This document shows, one piece after another, positions 41,806 to 50,968 of a stretch of 64,000 nucleotides of DNA. The notes beneath the pieces are model-generated. The model did no database searches. It saw nothing but the letters and a program-made list of their open reading frames with translations, and had not been told where the DNA came from. The stretch is from CAWCLK01 sp963796225. GTDB taxonomy: Bacteria; Actinomycetota; Nitriliruptoria; Nitriliruptorales; Nitriliruptoraceae. Made by a program: the position numbers and the translations under genes. Within the stretch, counting starts at the first letter, position 1; the number at the start of each line of letters is the position of its first letter. The stretch is from NCBI GenBank assembly GCA_963796225.1, contig CAWCLK010000019.1, positions 186,001-250,000 of the forward strand. Reading direction: 5' to 3'.

Positions 41806-43162
41806 GCGATCCCTCGCCGTCGCAGCCAGACCGTGCCGAGCAGCGGGATGGTCGAGGTGAACATCAGCCACGCCGCGAAGCCCGCGTAGGCCGTGCGGGG
41901 CGACATCCGGGCGCCGGCGACGACCATGTCGGGCGCCGGCGAGCCCTCGGCGGACGGGGGGCGGCCTCGGGGGCGACCTGCGGCGCGGCGGGGCCCGACG
42001 CCGTCGGTGCCGGCAGGTCCAGGCGGCGCGGGGACACGGCGCCACCCGGCGTGGTGCCGGGCGAGGAGGCGCGGGGCGGGGCGACCACGTCGGTCCCCGT
42101 GTCGGGGCGGGGCGTCGACGTCAGCGGCGGGGCGACCGCGGCGGGTTCCGCGTACAGGGTGGCGCGGCCACGGCCGAGCACCACGGACAGGTCGTTGCGG
42201 GGCACCCCCTGGGTGGCCGGGGTGGTGACGTCGATCCCGATCCCGCCGGTGTCGGCGGCGACGCGCCCGTCCCCGGACTGCTCGCGCGTGCCCAGCAGGC
42301 GGACCCGGATCCCGGCATCGGCCAACGCGTCGTTGAGCTGCGCGGTGAGGTCGTCGAGGTCACTGCCGGGAACGACGGGGTCGCCGGTGGCGACGACCCC
42401 GTCGTCGGTGATGGCGACGGGGACACCGGCGACGGTCGCGCTGCCCACCTCGAACGTGGCCATGGCGTCCTGCGCGTCGCCGTCGGCGGTCGTGGTCGCG
42501 GTCCCCACCACGTCGTGCAGGACGAGCTGGTCGAGCACCTCGACGCGGTCGGCCGCGACCACGACGTGGGCCCGCAACGTCCCCGCCGCGGCGTCGGCGG
42601 TGGCACGTCCCTCGGCGTGGGCCCCGACGACGGTGAGCACGGGGGCATCGGGGTCCGTGCCGACGACGAACGTGGTCACGCCACCCACGGCCGCGGCACG
42701 GTCGGCGGCGGCAAGGGCATGGGCCCGTCCCCCGACCACCTGCACGGGGCCGGCGGCACCGGGATCCGCCTGGGTGGCGTCGTCCTCGGTGACGGCACCG
42801 GGGAACTCGGCCCGGGCGGTGGTCGGTTCGCCGAGGACCTGCTCGCCCGCCTGCCCGTTGGCCTGCCCCGCCACCAGGCGGTACGTCGAGCCGGGTTCCA
42901 GGGAGGACGCCTGGGCGGCGGCGGACGGGGCGGCATCGAGCCGGCCGACGACGTCGCCGGGTCCGCCGGCGAAGGTCACCAGCCCGCCCGACGCGCCGAT
43001 GCCCCCGCCCCGTCCGGCGACCACGCCGTCGAAGGTCAGCGAGTAGGTGCCCAGGCCGTCGGCCGCCTCGACGCGGCGGGCGGTCGCGGCCACGGCGATG
43101 CCGGCGAGCAGGCTGGCCGCGGTCAGCACGGCCGGGAGGCGTCGGAGCAGGCGGCGCGTCAT
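41802..43162 (-). CDS. Secreted protein with C-terminal membrane anchor (one frameshift)
   Basis: About 450 residues. It has a Sec signal peptide (RLPAVLTAASLLAGIAVAATA), a long beta-rich, Ala/Thr/Asp-rich extracellular region with no motif I recognise, a Pro-rich stalk and, in a shifted frame after the C-run near 41960, a C-terminal membrane helix followed by WLRRRGIA. Without the shift correction the protein would end in Arg/Pro-rich nonsense. It is coupled by ATGA to the ABC ATPase upstream and to the zinc-ribbon gene downstream, suggesting a surface function in the same transport system. Confidence 0.6.
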
Positions 43163-44067
43163 GCTGCCCCCTCGCGCTCGTCGTCACCGAGGTGGGGCTG
43201 CACCAGCTCGCCGAGCAGCTCGGCCGGCGAGCGCCCCTCCCGGGCGGCGCGCTCTCGCACCCACCGGACCTGGCGGGCGTCGAGCGCCACGGGCACGGTC
43301 TCGCTGGCGGGCAGGACCACCTCGGGGCGGTCCGCGCTCCCGGCGCCCTGCCCTCCGCCGAGGTAGTGGGCGGCCACGTCGTCGGCGGCGATCTCGCGGG
43401 CGCTGCCGGCCGCCACGACGCGCCCCCCGGCCATGACCACGGCGCGGTCGACGGCCGCGAGGGCCCGGCCGACGAACTGCTCGACGAGCAGCACCCCGAT
43501 CCCGCGCTCGGTCAGGCGGCCCACGACGTCGAACAGGTCGGCGACGATGCTGGGGGCCAGGCCCATGGACATCTCGTCGACCATCAGCAGGCGCGGACGT
43601 TGCAGCAGCGCCCGGGCGATCGTCAGCATCTGCTGCTGGCCACCCGACAGCGTCCCCGCGACCTGCCGCTGCCGCTCGGCCAGGACGGGGAACAGCGTGA
43701 AGGCCTCGTCACGCCCCGCGGCCAGGTCGGCGCGGCCCAGGCCGGCGCCGTACGCGGCCACGCGCAGGTTGTCCGCGACGGTGAGCTCGTCGAAGATCCC
43801 CCGGTCCTCGGGGACCAGCGCGACCCCGCGACGCGCGACGTCCTCGGCCGGCGACCCGGCGACGTCGACACCGTCGACGACCACCTGCCCGTCGGCGAGC
43901 GGCACCAGCCCGGCGATCGCCGACAACAACGACGTCTTGCCGGCGCCGTTGGCGCCGAGGACGGCCACCGACTCGCCGGATGCGACGCGCAGGTCCACGC
44001 CACGGACCGCCTGCACCCCGCCGTAGGTGACCACGGCACCGGTGACGTCGAGCACGGGGACGTCCAT
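43159..44067 (-). CDS. Branched-chain-type ABC transporter ATPase (LivF-like) with C-terminal extension
   Basis: Residues 1-235 are a LivF-type ATPase: Walker A GANGAGKTSLL, LVPEDRGIFDELTV, signature TLSGGQQQMLTIARALL, Walker B LLMVDEMSMGLAP, H-loop VLLVEQFVGRAL. The remaining 65 residues include VPVALDARQVRWVRERAAREGRSPAELLGELV, which looks like a ribbon-helix-helix dimer module and is not normal for LivF. It works with the LivG-like ATPase and the fused permease to energise uptake. The start overlaps the LivG stop by one base (TGATG); a GTG at 44070 is an alternative. Confidence 0.85.
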   Translation of the reverse strand: MDVPVLDVTGAVVTYGGVQAVRGVDLRVASGESVAVLGANGAGKTSLLSAIAGLVPLADGQVVVDGVDVAGSPAEDVARRGVALVPEDRGIFDELTVADNLRVAAYGAGLGRADLAAGRDEAFTLFPVLAERQRQVAGTLSGGQQQMLTIARALLQRPRLLMVDEMSMGLAPSIVADLFDVVGRLTERGIGVLLVEQFVGRALAAVDRAVVMAGGRVVAAGSAREIAADDVAAHYLGGGQGAGSADRPEVVLPASETVPVALDARQVRWVRERAAREGRSPAELLGELVQPHLGDDEREGAA

Positions 44068-44828
44068 CACGCGGCCCCCAGGTAGGAGGCACGGACGGCC
44101 GGGTCGGCCTGGACCTGGGCCGGCGTCCCGCTGGCGATGCGGCGGCCGACGTCCATCACGACGACGTGGTCGCACAGGCGGTCCACCACGTCGAGGTCGT
44201 GCTCGACCAGCAGGATCCCCGCCTCGGTGACGGCACGGACGCGGGCCAGCAGGTCGACCAGGGCCGCGGTCTCGCCGCCGTCCAGCCCGCTGGCCGGCTC
44301 GTCCAGCAGCAGCACCCGCGGCTGCAGGCACAGCGCCCGGGCGAGCTCGACCAGTCGGGCCTGCCCGACCGGCAGCGTGTCGACCGCCCGGTCGGCGAGG
44401 TGTGTCAGGCCACAGAACTGCAGCGCGGCGAGGGCCCGTTCCCGGGCCTCCTCGAGCGCACGTCGCCGCCGTGGCAGGCCGAGCCCGTCGGCGAGGAACC
44501 CGCTGAACGTGAAGCGGTGACCGGCCAGCGCGACGTTGTCGAGCACCGACAGCTGGTCGAACAGCTGCACGACCTGGAAGGTGCGGCCGAGACCACGACG
44601 CGCGCGGTCGTGGGTGCTGGCGGCCGTGACGTCCTGGTCGTCCAGCCACACCCGCCCCGCGTCGGGCGCCTGCAGCCCCGTGGCCACGTTGAAGGTCACG
44701 GTCTTGCCGGCCCCGTTGGGGCCGATGAGCCCCACGACCTCGGCGCGGTGCACGTCGAGGGTGAGCCCGTCGACGGCGGTGACCCCGCCGAAGGCGACCG
44801 TCACCTCGTCCAGTCGCAGCACGGGCAC
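44067..44828 (-). CDS. Branched-chain-type ABC transporter ATPase (LivG-like)
   Basis: A 253-residue LivG-type ATPase: GPNGAGKTVTFNVATG (Walker A), RTFQVVQLFDQLSVLDNV (Q-loop), VLLLDEPASGLDGGET (Walker B), LLVEHDLDVVDRLCDHVVVMDVGRRIASG (H-loop). The ABC signature reads LPVGQARLVELARAL rather than LSxGQ. GTG 44828 lies one base past the permease stop. It is one of two ATPases expected in a HAAT-family importer. Confidence 0.86.
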   Translation of the reverse strand: MPVLRLDEVTVAFGGVTAVDGLTLDVHRAEVVGLIGPNGAGKTVTFNVATGLQAPDAGRVWLDDQDVTAASTHDRARRGLGRTFQVVQLFDQLSVLDNVALAGHRFTFSGFLADGLGLPRRRRALEEARERALAALQFCGLTHLADRAVDTLPVGQARLVELARALCLQPRVLLLDEPASGLDGGETAALVDLLARVRAVTEAGILLVEHDLDVVDRLCDHVVVMDVGRRIASGTPAQVQADPAVRASYLGAA

Positions 44829-44829
44829 G

Positions 44830-46737
44830 TCACACCCCCACCAGGTCGGGGGCGTCGGTCGTCTCGACCACGGCCCGCCGGCGCCGCCGGAGCAGGCCGG
44901 CCAGCCCGTCCGGCGCCCCGATGACGGTGACGGCCAGGGCGATCCCGGTGCACAGCCCGACGATGCTCGCGCCCACGTCCGACGACAGCTCGGACCCGCC
45001 GCCGAAGGACAGCGTCGAGAGCACGACGATCCCGCCGCCGATGACCGCCCCGGGGACACTGCCGACCCCGGCGATCAGCGCGAACGCCACCAACGAGATC
45101 GACCGGGTGAACCCGAACGACGCCTCGTCCGCCGCGCCGGTGAGCGCGGCGAACAGGGCCCCGGCGAGCCCGGCCACGAAGCCGCTGAGGGCGAAGCCGC
45201 GCAGCTTCAACCACGTGGGGGAGAACCCGACGGCGGCCGTGGCGACCTCCGACCCGCGCATCGCGGTCAGCGCCGTGCCGGTGCGTCCACGACGCATGGC
45301 GGCGACCAGCGCCGCCACGCCGACGAACGCCACCACGACCACCACGACGAACCACCGCGCCCCGCCGACGCCGTGCACGACCTGGTCGGCGAAGCCGGGA
45401 CGTGGGACGGGGCGGGTCGACCCGGTCCCCACCAGCGGGGTCACGGAGAAGTAGACGTAGCGGTCGGCGGTGAACGACAGCGCGAGGGTGGCGACGGCGA
45501 GCTCGAGGCCGCGCAGGCGCAGCGCCGGCAGGCCGACGACCAGCGCCACCGCCGCTGCCAGTCCCGCCCCGACCGGGAGCGCCAGCAGGACGGGCAGGCC
45601 CGCCTCGACCGCGATGCCGGCCCCGAAGCCGCCGACGGCCATGAACACCGCCTGGCACAGCGAGATCTGCCCGACCACGCCGGTCAGCAGGACGATCGAC
45701 AGGACCGCCAGGGACCACACGAACACGTCGGCGACGTTGTAGGCCAGCTGCGGCGGCAGCAGCAGCACCAGCCCCCCGCCGACCACGAGGCCGCCGGCGG
45801 CCAGCCGGCCCAGCGTGCGCCTGGACGGCAGCGCCCCGACCCGCACCGACGGCAACCCTCCGGCGGCGACGTCGACGCGACCGGTCCGGCGCCGGGCCAG
45901 CAGGGCCACGAGGATGACGAGCATGGCGATCAGCTCGTTGATCCCGGCGGGCGACCCGAACAGCCGGCCGATCACCGGCTGGGCCACGCCGAGCGCGATG
46001 CCCCCGGCGAAGGTCAGCGGCAACGAGGTCAGCCCACCCACCAGCGCGGCCGCCAGGGCCTGCACGGTGAAGACGATCAGCGTCACGGTGTCCAGCCGCC
46101 CCAGCAGCGGTGTGACCAGCACGCCCGACAGCGCCCCGAGCCCGGCCCCGAGCATCCAGGACACCTGGGCGACGCGGTCGGCGCGCACCCCCAGCAGCCG
46201 GGCGGCATCGGGGCGGTTGGCCACCGCGCGCATCGCCACGCCGAGGTCGCTGCGGCGGAAGAACACCCCGAGCCCGGCCGCGACCAGGGCCGCGACCAGG
46301 ATCACGCCGAGCTGGTCCCAGCTGTACGCGACGCCGAGCGACGGCAGGTCCAGCGCCGGGCCGGACGGGAACAGCGTGACGACCTTGCGCCCCGCCGACG
46401 CCCCGAACACCCACCCGAGCAGGCCCTGCAGCCCGAGCAGCCACGCGAGCGTGACGATGGTGCGGCGCAGCTCGCCGTCGACGGGACGGACGCTGCGTTC
46501 CATCAGCAGCCCGACCACCACGCCGACGGCCAGCCCGCCGGTGACCGCCACGACGTCGGGCAGCCCGAGCGACACCCCCAGGCCCGACGCCGTGAAGGCC
46601 GCGGCCATCCCGATGGCGCCCTGGGCGAAGTTGAAGGTGCGGGTGGTCGTGTGGACCAGCACGATGCCCATGGCCTGCAGGGCGTACATCGCCCCGAGTG
46701 GCAGGCCGCCGAGCGCCAGTGCGACGTAGAGCCTCAC
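44830..46737 (-). CDS. Fused LivH-LivM branched-chain-type ABC permease
   Basis: A 635-residue protein that joins both permease halves. Residues 1-295 are LivH-like (GAMYALQAMGIVLVHTTTRTFNFAQGAIGM; DLGVAMRAVANRPDAARLLGV). Residues 330-620 are LivM-like (VGQISLCQAVFMAVGGFGAGI; RGRTGTALTAMRGSEVATAAVGFSPTWLKLRGFALSGFVAGLAGAL). The linker is a basic Arg-rich stretch near residue 280-310. The fusion fixes a 1:1 heteromer. GTG 46737 overlaps the substrate-binding protein stop (GTGA). Confidence 0.87.
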   Translation of the reverse strand: MRLYVALALGGLPLGAMYALQAMGIVLVHTTTRTFNFAQGAIGMAAAFTASGLGVSLGLPDVVAVTGGLAVGVVVGLLMERSVRPVDGELRRTIVTLAWLLGLQGLLGWVFGASAGRKVVTLFPSGPALDLPSLGVAYSWDQLGVILVAALVAAGLGVFFRRSDLGVAMRAVANRPDAARLLGVRADRVAQVSWMLGAGLGALSGVLVTPLLGRLDTVTLIVFTVQALAAALVGGLTSLPLTFAGGIALGVAQPVIGRLFGSPAGINELIAMLVILVALLARRRTGRVDVAAGGLPSVRVGALPSRRTLGRLAAGGLVVGGGLVLLLPPQLAYNVADVFVWSLAVLSIVLLTGVVGQISLCQAVFMAVGGFGAGIAVEAGLPVLLALPVGAGLAAAVALVVGLPALRLRGLELAVATLALSFTADRYVYFSVTPLVGTGSTRPVPRPGFADQVVHGVGGARWFVVVVVVAFVGVAALVAAMRRGRTGTALTAMRGSEVATAAVGFSPTWLKLRGFALSGFVAGLAGALFAALTGAADEASFGFTRSISLVAFALIAGVGSVPGAVIGGGIVVLSTLSFGGGSELSSDVGASIVGLCTGIALAVTVIGAPDGLAGLLRRRRRAVVETTDAPDLVGV

Positions 46738-48233
46738 AGCAGGGGCCCGTCGTAGCAGGTGAAGTCCCCGAGGGGCTCGACCTGCCCCTGCACGATGCGA
46801 CCCATCTTCACGCAGCGGTTGTTGCGGATGTGGTCGGTGGGGCTGGACCCGATCGTCAGGGGCCGGCTCATGCCGGTCGGGTGGTCCACGAACCCGTTCA
46901 GGGCCGCCATCAGGTCCGCGCGGGTGGCACCGGGGCCGGCCGCCCGCAGCGCGTCGACGAACAGCTTCGTGGAGGCCCAGTTGTTCTTGCCCGACCAGTT
47001 CAGCTCGGCGTCGTCGCCGAAGCGGCGGCGGACCTCGGACTCGTAGGCCGACATCTCGCCGGCCTGCTCGCCGAGGAAGTGGAACTCGCTGTAGACGAAG
47101 GTGCCCTCGAGCGACGCCCCGACGTCGGGGTCCCCCAGCACCGACGGGTCGTCGGCGAGCTGGCTGGCGGCGTGGACGGGGCGGTAGCTGGCACGGTCCA
47201 TCGACTGCTGCAACCGGATGATCGCGGTCTGGTCGATCGAGGTGACGATCCCGTCGACGTCGTTCAGCCGGAGCTGCGTGACCACGTCGTCGTAGCTGGA
47301 CTTGGTCACGTCGACCGCGAAGATGTTCTCGTCCTTCAGCGTCAGGCCCTTGGACTCGAAGGCCTGCCGCCACGACGCATCGATGCGGGCGTCGACCGCG
47401 TCGTCCTGGCGGGAGATGTAGATCAGACCCGGCGTGGTCACGCCCTGGTCGGCGAGGAACCGCCCCGACACCCACCCGAAGGATTCGTAGAACCCGTTGA
47501 ACATGTAGCCCCAGTCGGACGGGGTGATGCCGAACGCGCCGACCAGCGGGATCTGGTTCTGCTCCAGGGTGGGGTTGATCGACTGCTCGGTGAGCGGGGC
47601 GACGAACCCGACGAGGGCGAAGACGTCCTGGTTGAGCATCTCCTCGACGGCACGGCGCCCGCGGGCCGGGTCGAGCCCGTCGTCGCGCAGGATCAGCTCG
47701 ATCGGCCGGCCGTGCACGCCGCCGTTCTCGTTGACCATGTCGATGTAGGCCTTGGTCGCCTGCGCGGCGGCGCGGAAGTTGATGGCGCCGGTCTGGGTCA
47801 CCAGGGTCCCGATGCGGATGGGCCCGGTGGCCGCCGGCTGCCGGTCGGCGGCGGCGCCGGACGCGGCACCGGGGCCCTCGTCGACCGCGGGCTGGCCCGT
47901 GGTCGTGGGGTCGTCGCCGCTGCCGTCGACGGCGCCGGTGTCGCCGCTGCCACTGCCCGCCGCCGAGGTGGTGCGGGTCCCGTCCCCCGCGGCGTCGCCG
48001 GCCCCGTCCGTCGGGGTCGGCCGCTCACCGGCTCCAGCCGTCGAGGTCGCGGCGTCGGCGGGCGAGGCCGTGGCGGTCCCGGCGCCGGGTCCGGCGGCCA
48101 CACCCTCGATGACGACCTGGCGGTCCTCGGACAGGCCGGACAGGAACATCCCGCCGAACACCATCGCGGCCACGAGGTGCAGCACGAAGACCGCGACCAG
48201 CACGCGGTCCGATCCCTCGATCCGGCGTTGCAC
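46734..48233 (-). CDS. Membrane-tethered ABC substrate-binding protein (branched-chain amino-acid/amide type)
   Basis: A 499-residue protein. It has an uncleaved-looking N-terminal membrane helix (VLVAVFVLHLVAAMVFGGMFLSG), a long Gly/Ala/Ser/Thr linker (about residues 40-135), and a type I periplasmic-binding domain (RIGTLVTQTGAINFRAAAQATKAYIDMVNENGGVHGRPIELILRDDGLDPARGRRAVEEML). Most actinobacterial homologues are lipoproteins; here a membrane helix and flexible tether replace the lipobox. The ligand is unknown; the family binds amino acids, amides, aromatic acids and others. Confidence 0.85.
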   Translation of the reverse strand: MQRRIEGSDRVLVAVFVLHLVAAMVFGGMFLSGLSEDRQVVIEGVAAGPGAGTATASPADAATSTAGAGERPTPTDGAGDAAGDGTRTTSAAGSGSGDTGAVDGSGDDPTTTGQPAVDEGPGAASGAAADRQPAATGPIRIGTLVTQTGAINFRAAAQATKAYIDMVNENGGVHGRPIELILRDDGLDPARGRRAVEEMLNQDVFALVGFVAPLTEQSINPTLEQNQIPLVGAFGITPSDWGYMFNGFYESFGWVSGRFLADQGVTTPGLIYISRQDDAVDARIDASWRQAFESKGLTLKDENIFAVDVTKSSYDDVVTQLRLNDVDGIVTSIDQTAIIRLQQSMDRASYRPVHAASQLADDPSVLGDPDVGASLEGTFVYSEFHFLGEQAGEMSAYESEVRRRFGDDAELNWSGKNNWASTKLFVDALRAAGPGATRADLMAALNGFVDHPTGMSRPLTIGSSPTDHIRNNRCVKMGRIVQGQVEPLGDFTCYDGPLL

Positions 48234-48274
48234 GTTGGCTCCCCTCCGACGTCGACGCGGGTGGCTCCCGGCTG

Positions 48275-49054
48275 CTACCCCGACGGCCCGAGCCGCCGTC
48301 GCATCTGCCACGCGTACAGGCGTGGTGACAGGCGGTGGACCGCATGGGCCAACTTCGCCGTCCGCCCCGGGAACACCTGCCCGTCGCCCCGGTGCACGGC
48401 CCGGACCACGTCGCGGGCCACGGTGTCGGCGGTGATCGGGCGGCCCGTGGTGCTGCGCGCCCCGGCCACGGCGTCCGTGGCGTTGCGGTCGGCGGGCGAG
48501 GTGGCCAGGAAGCTCGGGTGCACCACGGTGACGCCGATGCCCTGCGGGGCGAGCTCGACGGCGAGGCTGGTGAACAGCCCGGTGACGGCGTGCTTGGCGG
48601 CGACGTAGGCGGGACGACCGAGCACCGGCGCGAACCCGGCGACCGAGGACATCACCACGACGTGCCCGCGGGTGGCACGCAGGTGCGGCAGCGCGGGACG
48701 CACGGTGCGGACCGCCCCGTGCAGGTTGACGTCCATCACGCGCTCGAAGGCGGCGTCACTGGTGTCCTCGAAGGACCCGAGCGCGGTGATCCCGGCGTTG
48801 GCGACGACCACGTCGAGACGGCCGAACCGAGCGACGGCGGTGTCGACGGCGGCCTGCATGTCGGCGGCCGAGGTCACGTCCGCCTCCACCCACAGGTCGA
48901 CGACGGTGGTGGTCGTGGATGGCGGGGCGTCGGTCAGGTCGGTGCCGACGGTCCGCGCCCCGTCGGCGGCGAAGCGGGCCAGCAGGGCCGTGCCGATCGC
49001 ACCGCCCGCGCCGGTGACGAGCACGACCGGGGCGGTGCCGTCAGCCACGGGCAT
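48275..49054 (-). CDS. Short-chain dehydrogenase/reductase
   Basis: A 259-residue SDR: VVLVTGAGGAIGTALLARFAADG (TGxxGxIG), VVANAGITALGSF, catalytic Ser in VMSSVAGFAPVLGRPAYVAAKHAV (YxxxK), and a basic C-terminal tail (SPRLYAWQMRRRLG) that may touch membrane. The substrate is not predictable; the tail resembles SDRs acting on lipids or steroids. It overlaps the end of the epimerase-like gene by 14 bp. There are 41 bp between it and the substrate-binding protein gene, the only real gap in the operon. Confidence 0.82.
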   Translation of the reverse strand: MPVADGTAPVVLVTGAGGAIGTALLARFAADGARTVGTDLTDAPPSTTTTVVDLWVEADVTSAADMQAAVDTAVARFGRLDVVVANAGITALGSFEDTSDAAFERVMDVNLHGAVRTVRPALPHLRATRGHVVVMSSVAGFAPVLGRPAYVAAKHAVTGLFTSLAVELAPQGIGVTVVHPSFLATSPADRNATDAVAGARSTTGRPITADTVARDVVRAVHRGDGQVFPGRTAKLAHAVHRLSPRLYAWQMRRRLGPSG

Positions 49055-50003
49055 CCCGCCCCTGCCGGTACGCCTCGTAGGCCTCGCGTGTGGTCTTCGT
49101 CGGCAACCCGGGGAACGCGCGCGTGAGGGCGTCGTTGGCCAGCACCGGCCGGTAGCGCAGGAAGTCGACCTGTTCCGGGCCGTACTGGGTCAGGCCGAAC
49201 CGGTCGAGCACGGCCAGGGCGCGCCCGAGCAGGCGGGGCGGCAGCGGGACGACCCGCTTGCCCTCGATGCGGGCGATGTCGGCCAGCGTGAGGATCCCGT
49301 CGCCGGCGACGTTGTAGATGCCGGTGATCCGCTCGCGGACCCCCCGCGCGATGATGGCGGCGACGTCCCGGTCCCACACGATCACGAACGGCACGTCGGT
49401 GCCGGCCAGCCCGAGGACGACGGGCTTCTCGAACAGGTCGGTGATCTGGTTGGAGGTCCCCGCCCCGAGGATCGTGCCGGGGCGCAGCACGAGCTGGGCG
49501 AGCTCGGGGTGCACGCGTCGGTACCGCGCCAGCAGGCGTTCGACCTCGGCCTTGTGGCGCGAGTAGGCGAAGGCGTCGCTGCCCCGGACGGGGTCGTCCT
49601 CGGTCAGCCACCGCCCGCGGTTGGCCAGGTGGTAGCCGTAGGCCGCGCCGGACGAGGTCACGGTGACGTGCTCGACCTCGGCCTCGACGCAGGCCTGCAG
49701 GACCCGCTCGGTGCCCCCGACCTCGATGTCGTGCAGCTCGTCGTCGGTCATGCCCGGTGGGGGCTGGACGATGGCGGCGCAGTGGACGACGGCGCCGACG
49801 TCGTGCTCGGCCAGCAGGCCCGCCAGGTCGACGGTGCGCACGTCGCCGGTGGCGTAGGCCACGCCCGGCACGCGCTCGCGGGGTTCGCGGACGTCGAGGC
49901 TGACCAGCGGGCCGAGCCGGCGCTCGTCGGCCAACGCCTGCAGGGCGAGGTGGCCGACGTGGCCGGTGCCGCCGGTGACCAGGACGCCGGACCGCTCGCT
50001 CAT
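49041..50003 (-). CDS. NAD-dependent epimerase/dehydratase-family (extended SDR) protein
   Basis: A 320-residue extended SDR: VLVTGGTGHVGHLALQAL (TGGxGxVG), YATGDVRTVDL, VVHCAAIVQPPPG, VTSSGAAYGYHLANRGRWLTEDDPVRGSDAFAYSRHKAEVERLL (Ser, Tyr, Lys), and LRPGTILGAG. These proteins modify nucleotide sugars, sterols or polyketides. Here it is coupled to the BASS transporter and an SDR, so a role in processing the imported compound is inferred. It starts at ATG 50003, overlapping the BASS stop. Confidence 0.82.
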   Translation of the reverse strand: MSERSGVLVTGGTGHVGHLALQALADERRLGPLVSLDVREPRERVPGVAYATGDVRTVDLAGLLAEHDVGAVVHCAAIVQPPPGMTDDELHDIEVGGTERVLQACVEAEVEHVTVTSSGAAYGYHLANRGRWLTEDDPVRGSDAFAYSRHKAEVERLLARYRRVHPELAQLVLRPGTILGAGTSNQITDLFEKPVVLGLAGTDVPFVIVWDRDVAAIIARGVRERITGIYNVAGDGILTLADIARIEGKRVVPLPPRLLGRALAVLDRFGLTQYGPEQVDFLRYRPVLANDALTRAFPGLPTKTTREAYEAYRQGRDARG

Positions 50004-50968
50004 GCCGGCGCGGTGGGGGTCTGCGGGTCGGTCAGGTCCGCGCCGGACCGGCTGGCCCAGAACCGGGCGAGCGTCATCCCGGAGATGATGTGCCAGATCC
50101 CCCACCAGGCCGCGACCAGCGCCATGCCCCCGAGCCCGTCGAAGAAGCTGAAGATCAGCGCCAGCGACAGGGCCGAGTTCTGGATCCCCACCTCGATCGA
50201 GATGGCCCGGCGGTCACGCTCGGGCAGCCGGAACAGGCTCGCCGCCCCGTACCCGGTGGCCAGGGCCACGGCGTTGTGGATCAGGACGGCGACGGCGACC
50301 AGCCCGACGTAGTCGAGGAAGTTCTGGAAGTTCGAGGCGAAGGCCACCACGACGAACAGGACGAAGAACCCGATGGAGAAGATGCGCATGGGCTTCTTCA
50401 GCCGGTTGGCCAGTGCGGGGCGACGTGCCTGCAGCGTCATGCCCAGCGCGACCGGCACCGCCAGCAGCAGCGCGATGGTCAGCACCAGCTCGACGGGGTC
50501 GAGGCTGATCGAGGTCAGCAGCGCGTTCGTGTCGGGGTCCAGCGAGCCCCAGAAGGCGAAGTTGAGGGGGGTCATCACGGTGGCCAGCAGCGTCGAGGCC
50601 GCCGTCATGCCGATGGACAGCATGGTGTTGCCGCGGGCGAGGTGGGTGATGAAGTTGGAGATGTTCCCGCCGGGCGACGATCCGACCAGGATCATCCCCA
50701 GCGCGATCGACGGGGCGGGGTCGATGATCTGGGTGAGCAGGTAGGTGAAGGCCGGCAGCAGCGCGAACTGGGCCACGAGCCCGATCACGGGCCCCTTGGG
50801 GTTGCGCACCACGTCCCGCAGGTCGTCCACGCGCACGTCCAGCGCCACGCCGAACATGATCAGCCCGAGGATCACGTTCAGCAGCAGGATCGTGCCGGTG
50901 CTGAAGTTGAGGCTGATCTCGTCCACCGGGGCGGCGGCCAGCAGCGAGGTGACGGCAAGCGCGCTCAT
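50000..50968 (-). CDS. BASS (bile acid:sodium symporter) family transporter
   Basis: A 322-residue membrane protein with about ten helices. BASS landmarks are GVALDVRVDDLRDVVRNPK, GMILVGSSPGGNISNFITHLARGN (crossover motif, sodium site) and IEVGIQNSALSLALI (second crossover). Bacterial members carry pyruvate, pantoate, organic sulfonates or other anions with Na+; 'bile acid' only names the family. It is coupled by ATGA to the TPP enzyme gene, so a 2-oxo acid or similar anion is a reasonable candidate substrate. Confidence 0.85.
   Translation of the reverse strand: MSALAVTSLLAAAPVDEISLNFSTGTILLLNVILGLIMFGVALDVRVDDLRDVVRNPKGPVIGLVAQFALLPAFTYLLTQIIDPAPSIALGMILVGSSPGGNISNFITHLARGNTMLSIGMTAASTLLATVMTPLNFAFWGSLDPDTNALLTSISLDPVELVLTIALLLAVPVALGMTLQARRPALANRLKKPMRIFSIGFFVLFVVVAFASNFQNFLDYVGLVAVAVLIHNAVALATGYGAASLFRLPERDRRAISIEVGIQNSALSLALIFSFFDGLGGMALVAAWWGIWHIISGMTLARFWASRSGADLTDPQTPTAPA

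Noticed and set aside
50000..50968. Bile acid uptake
   Set aside because: BASS is only a family name; bacterial members carry many anions and nothing else here concerns bile acids.
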